Positions 6,027 through 7,065 of a stretch of DNA of 7,065 nt are shown here, piece by piece (position 1 is the stretch's first letter; every line of letters starts with the position of its first letter). A program made the translations under genes and the position numbers. The notes beneath the pieces were generated by a model. The model saw only the letters and a list, made by a program, of their open reading frames with translations, did no database searches and was not told the DNA's origin. This DNA is from an uncultured Holophagales bacterium (GTDB taxonomy: Bacteria > Acidobacteriota > Thermoanaerobaculia > UBA5066), in assembly GCA_937927565.1 (NCBI GenBank), contig CALBDV010000301.1, forward strand, positions 1 to 7,065, in the 5' to 3' direction.

Positions 6027-6046
6027 GACGGCGGGCTCTTTGATTT
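6017..6046 (+). terminator. Intrinsic terminator (attenuator) upstream of asd
   Basis: GCCCGCCG (6017-6024) and CGGCGGGC (6029-6036) form a perfect 8-bp stem around a GCGA tetraloop of GNRA type. It is followed directly by TCTTTGATTT (6037-6046), the most T-rich run in this gap and the only hairpin in the window with such a tail. It ends 37 nt before the asd start codon, so it should end transcripts before asd unless disrupted. Confidence 0.65.
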
Positions 6047-6062
6047 CCGGCGGGACCGCCGG
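6047..6062 (+). other. Second hairpin directly before the asd ribosome site
   Basis: CCGGCG (6047-6052) pairs with CGCCGG (6057-6062) around GGAC. Its arms are extra copies of the same CCGGCGG/CCGCCGG pair used by the attenuator: 6047-6053 can pair with the terminator left arm at 6019-6025, and 6056-6062 can pair with 5957-5963. It may take part in the switch or shape access to the ribosome site 11 nt downstream. Confidence 0.4.
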
Positions 6063-6072
6063 GGAAGAGAAC

Positions 6073-6079
6073 GAGAGGA
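6073..6079 (+). promoter_or_regulatory. Ribosome binding site of asd
   Basis: GAGAGGA ends 4 nt before the ATG at 6084, slightly close but the only purine-rich site here. It supports the 6084 start, 8 residues before the first strand of the nucleotide-binding fold. Confidence 0.6.
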
Positions 6080-6083
6080 CGAG

Positions 6084-7065
6084 ATGACGAGGGACGAACG
6101 AGACGGCCGGATCCCGGTGGCGATTCTCGGGGCGACGGGAGCGGTGGGGCAGCGGATGGTCTCGCTTCTCGCCGGTCACCCGCGGCTGAGGCTCGCCGAG
6201 GTGGCGGCCTCGGAGCGCTCGCAGGGGAAGACGTACCTGGAGGCGACCCGCTGGATCCTGCCGGGCGACGTGCCGGAGGAAGCCCGGGGGCTCGTGGTGA
6301 AGGCGGTCGAGGAGGTGCTGGAGTCGCGCTTCGTCCTCTCGGCCCTCGACGCGAAGGTGGCCGACACGGTCGAGCCGCTGCAGGCCTCGCGCGGAAAACT
6401 CGTCGTCTCGAACACGAAGTCGTTCCGGATGCAGGCCGACGTGCCGCTCCTGATACCCGAGGTGAACGCGGATCACCTCGCCCTCCTCGACCGGCAGGAA
6501 TGGGCGGCCGCGGGGGGCGGAATCGTCACGAACCCCAACTGCGTCGTCGTCGGCCTCGCGATGGCCCTTGCGCCGCTCCACCGGGCGTTCGGGCTCGAGG
6601 CGGTCTGCGTCACGACGCTCCAGGCGCTTTCCGGGGCGGGTTACCCCGGCGTCCCCTCGCTCGACGCGCTGGGAAACGTCATTCCGTTCATCGACGGCGA
6701 GGAGGAGAAGATCGAGACCGAGCCGGGGAAGATCCTCGGGACGCTGGACGGCGGCCGGGTCGTGCCGGCGGCCTTCCCGATATCCGTTTCCGTGAACCGG
6801 GTCCCCGTTCGTGACGGACACATGGAGTCGGTCTTCGTGAAGCTCTCGCGGAAGGCCTCGCTGGGGGAGATCCGGGAGGCGCTCGAGGGGTTTACCGGCG
6901 AACCGCAGCGCCTCGGTCTCGCCTCGGCCCCGCCTCGGCCGATCGTCGTCCGCGACGAACGGGACCGGCCGCAGCCGATTCGCGACGTGGAAGCCGGGCA
7001 CGGGATGGTGGTGACCGTCGGGCGGCTGCGCCCCGACCCGGTCTACGACGTCCGTTTCAGCCTTC
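6084..7065 (+). CDS. asd: Aspartate-semialdehyde dehydrogenase, archaeal/yeast type (3' partial)
   Basis: Catalyses the NADP-dependent reduction of L-aspartyl-4-phosphate to aspartate-4-semialdehyde, the branch-point step for lysine/diaminopimelate, threonine, methionine and isoleucine. Visible: the dinucleotide-binding loop GATGAVG (16-22); SNTKSFRM..DVPLLIPEVNADHL in the first half; the active-site TNPNC with nucleophile C153; QALSGAGYPGVPSLDALGNV with the following GEEEKIETEPGKILG; and NRVPVRDGH with the catalytic His H246. These motifs belong to the archaeal/fungal-type Asd branch, not the E. coli-type branch. The window shows 327 codons; the family is usually about 340-360 residues, so only a short C-terminus is missing. 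Upstream lies a Thr-Met-Lys leader peptide and an attenuator-like terminator, pointing to control by the supply of aspartate-family amino acids. No other lysine or threonine gene is visible. Confidence 0.92.
   Translation, partial: MTRDERDGRIPVAILGATGAVGQRMVSLLAGHPRLRLAEVAASERSQGKTYLEATRWILPGDVPEEARGLVVKAVEEVLESRFVLSALDAKVADTVEPLQASRGKLVVSNTKSFRMQADVPLLIPEVNADHLALLDRQEWAAAGGGIVTNPNCVVVGLAMALAPLHRAFGLEAVCVTTLQALSGAGYPGVPSLDALGNVIPFIDGEEEKIETEPGKILGTLDGGRVVPAAFPISVSVNRVPVRDGHMESVFVKLSRKASLGEIREALEGFTGEPQRLGLASAPPRPIVVRDERDRPQPIRDVEAGHGMVVTVGRLRPDPVYDVRFSL

Noticed and set aside
5550..7001. Long minus-strand open frame opposite the end of the methyltransferase and asd
   Set aside because: It spans two recognised plus-strand genes and the attenuator, has low-complexity composition and no motif.
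1..7065. CRISPR arrays, tRNA or rRNA genes, intact insertion sequences
   Set aside because: I found no regularly spaced direct repeats, cloverleaf or rRNA-like segments, and no transposase reading frame on either strand.

Overview
The window is GC-rich (about two-thirds G+C by eye) with the strong C/G third-position bias of a high-GC bacterium. The gene mix (an archaeal/yeast-type aspartate-semialdehyde dehydrogenase, a PutP-like symporter, a CHAT-domain fragment, several starts with little or no leader) would suit an Acidobacteriota-like or deltaproteobacterial/myxobacterial-like lineage. This placement is a guess: there is no rRNA or other marker. I see no tRNA, rRNA, CRISPR array or intact insertion sequence.

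Layout. Positions 1-434 are a decayed intergenic region. A minus-strand fragment of a CHAT-domain (caspase-like) protein runs off the left edge, followed by a short plus-strand remnant of a repeat protein and a near-perfect 32-nt hairpin. Next, all on the plus strand, come an ABC1/UbiB-family atypical kinase (435-1742), a peptidoglycan-binding plus papain-like cysteine protease protein (1882-2613), a PutP-like sodium:solute symporter (2702-4147), a class I methyltransferase of the MethyTransf_Reg / rickettsial PKMT type (4240-5820), and an aspartate-semialdehyde dehydrogenase, asd (6084 to beyond the right edge). Gaps of 87 to 263 bases separate the genes, and most gaps carry their own hairpin or promoter-like site. 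They look like individually transcribed genes, not one operon, and no shared pathway is evident.

Most interesting part. Positions 5856-6062, between the methyltransferase and asd, look like a complete transcription attenuator. There is a consensus-like promoter (TTGACA, 17 nt, TAGCCT), an almost leaderless 29-codon peptide with the run Thr-Thr-Thr-Thr-Met-Lys and three more Thr codons, a perfect GC-rich terminator hairpin with a T-rich tail, and a 9-bp antiterminator pairing between the leader-peptide region and the terminator's left arm. Thr, Met and Lys are all end products of the pathway in which Asd acts. The arrangement predicts that asd is switched on when charged tRNAs of the aspartate family run short. 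This is a sequence-based inference and has not been tested.
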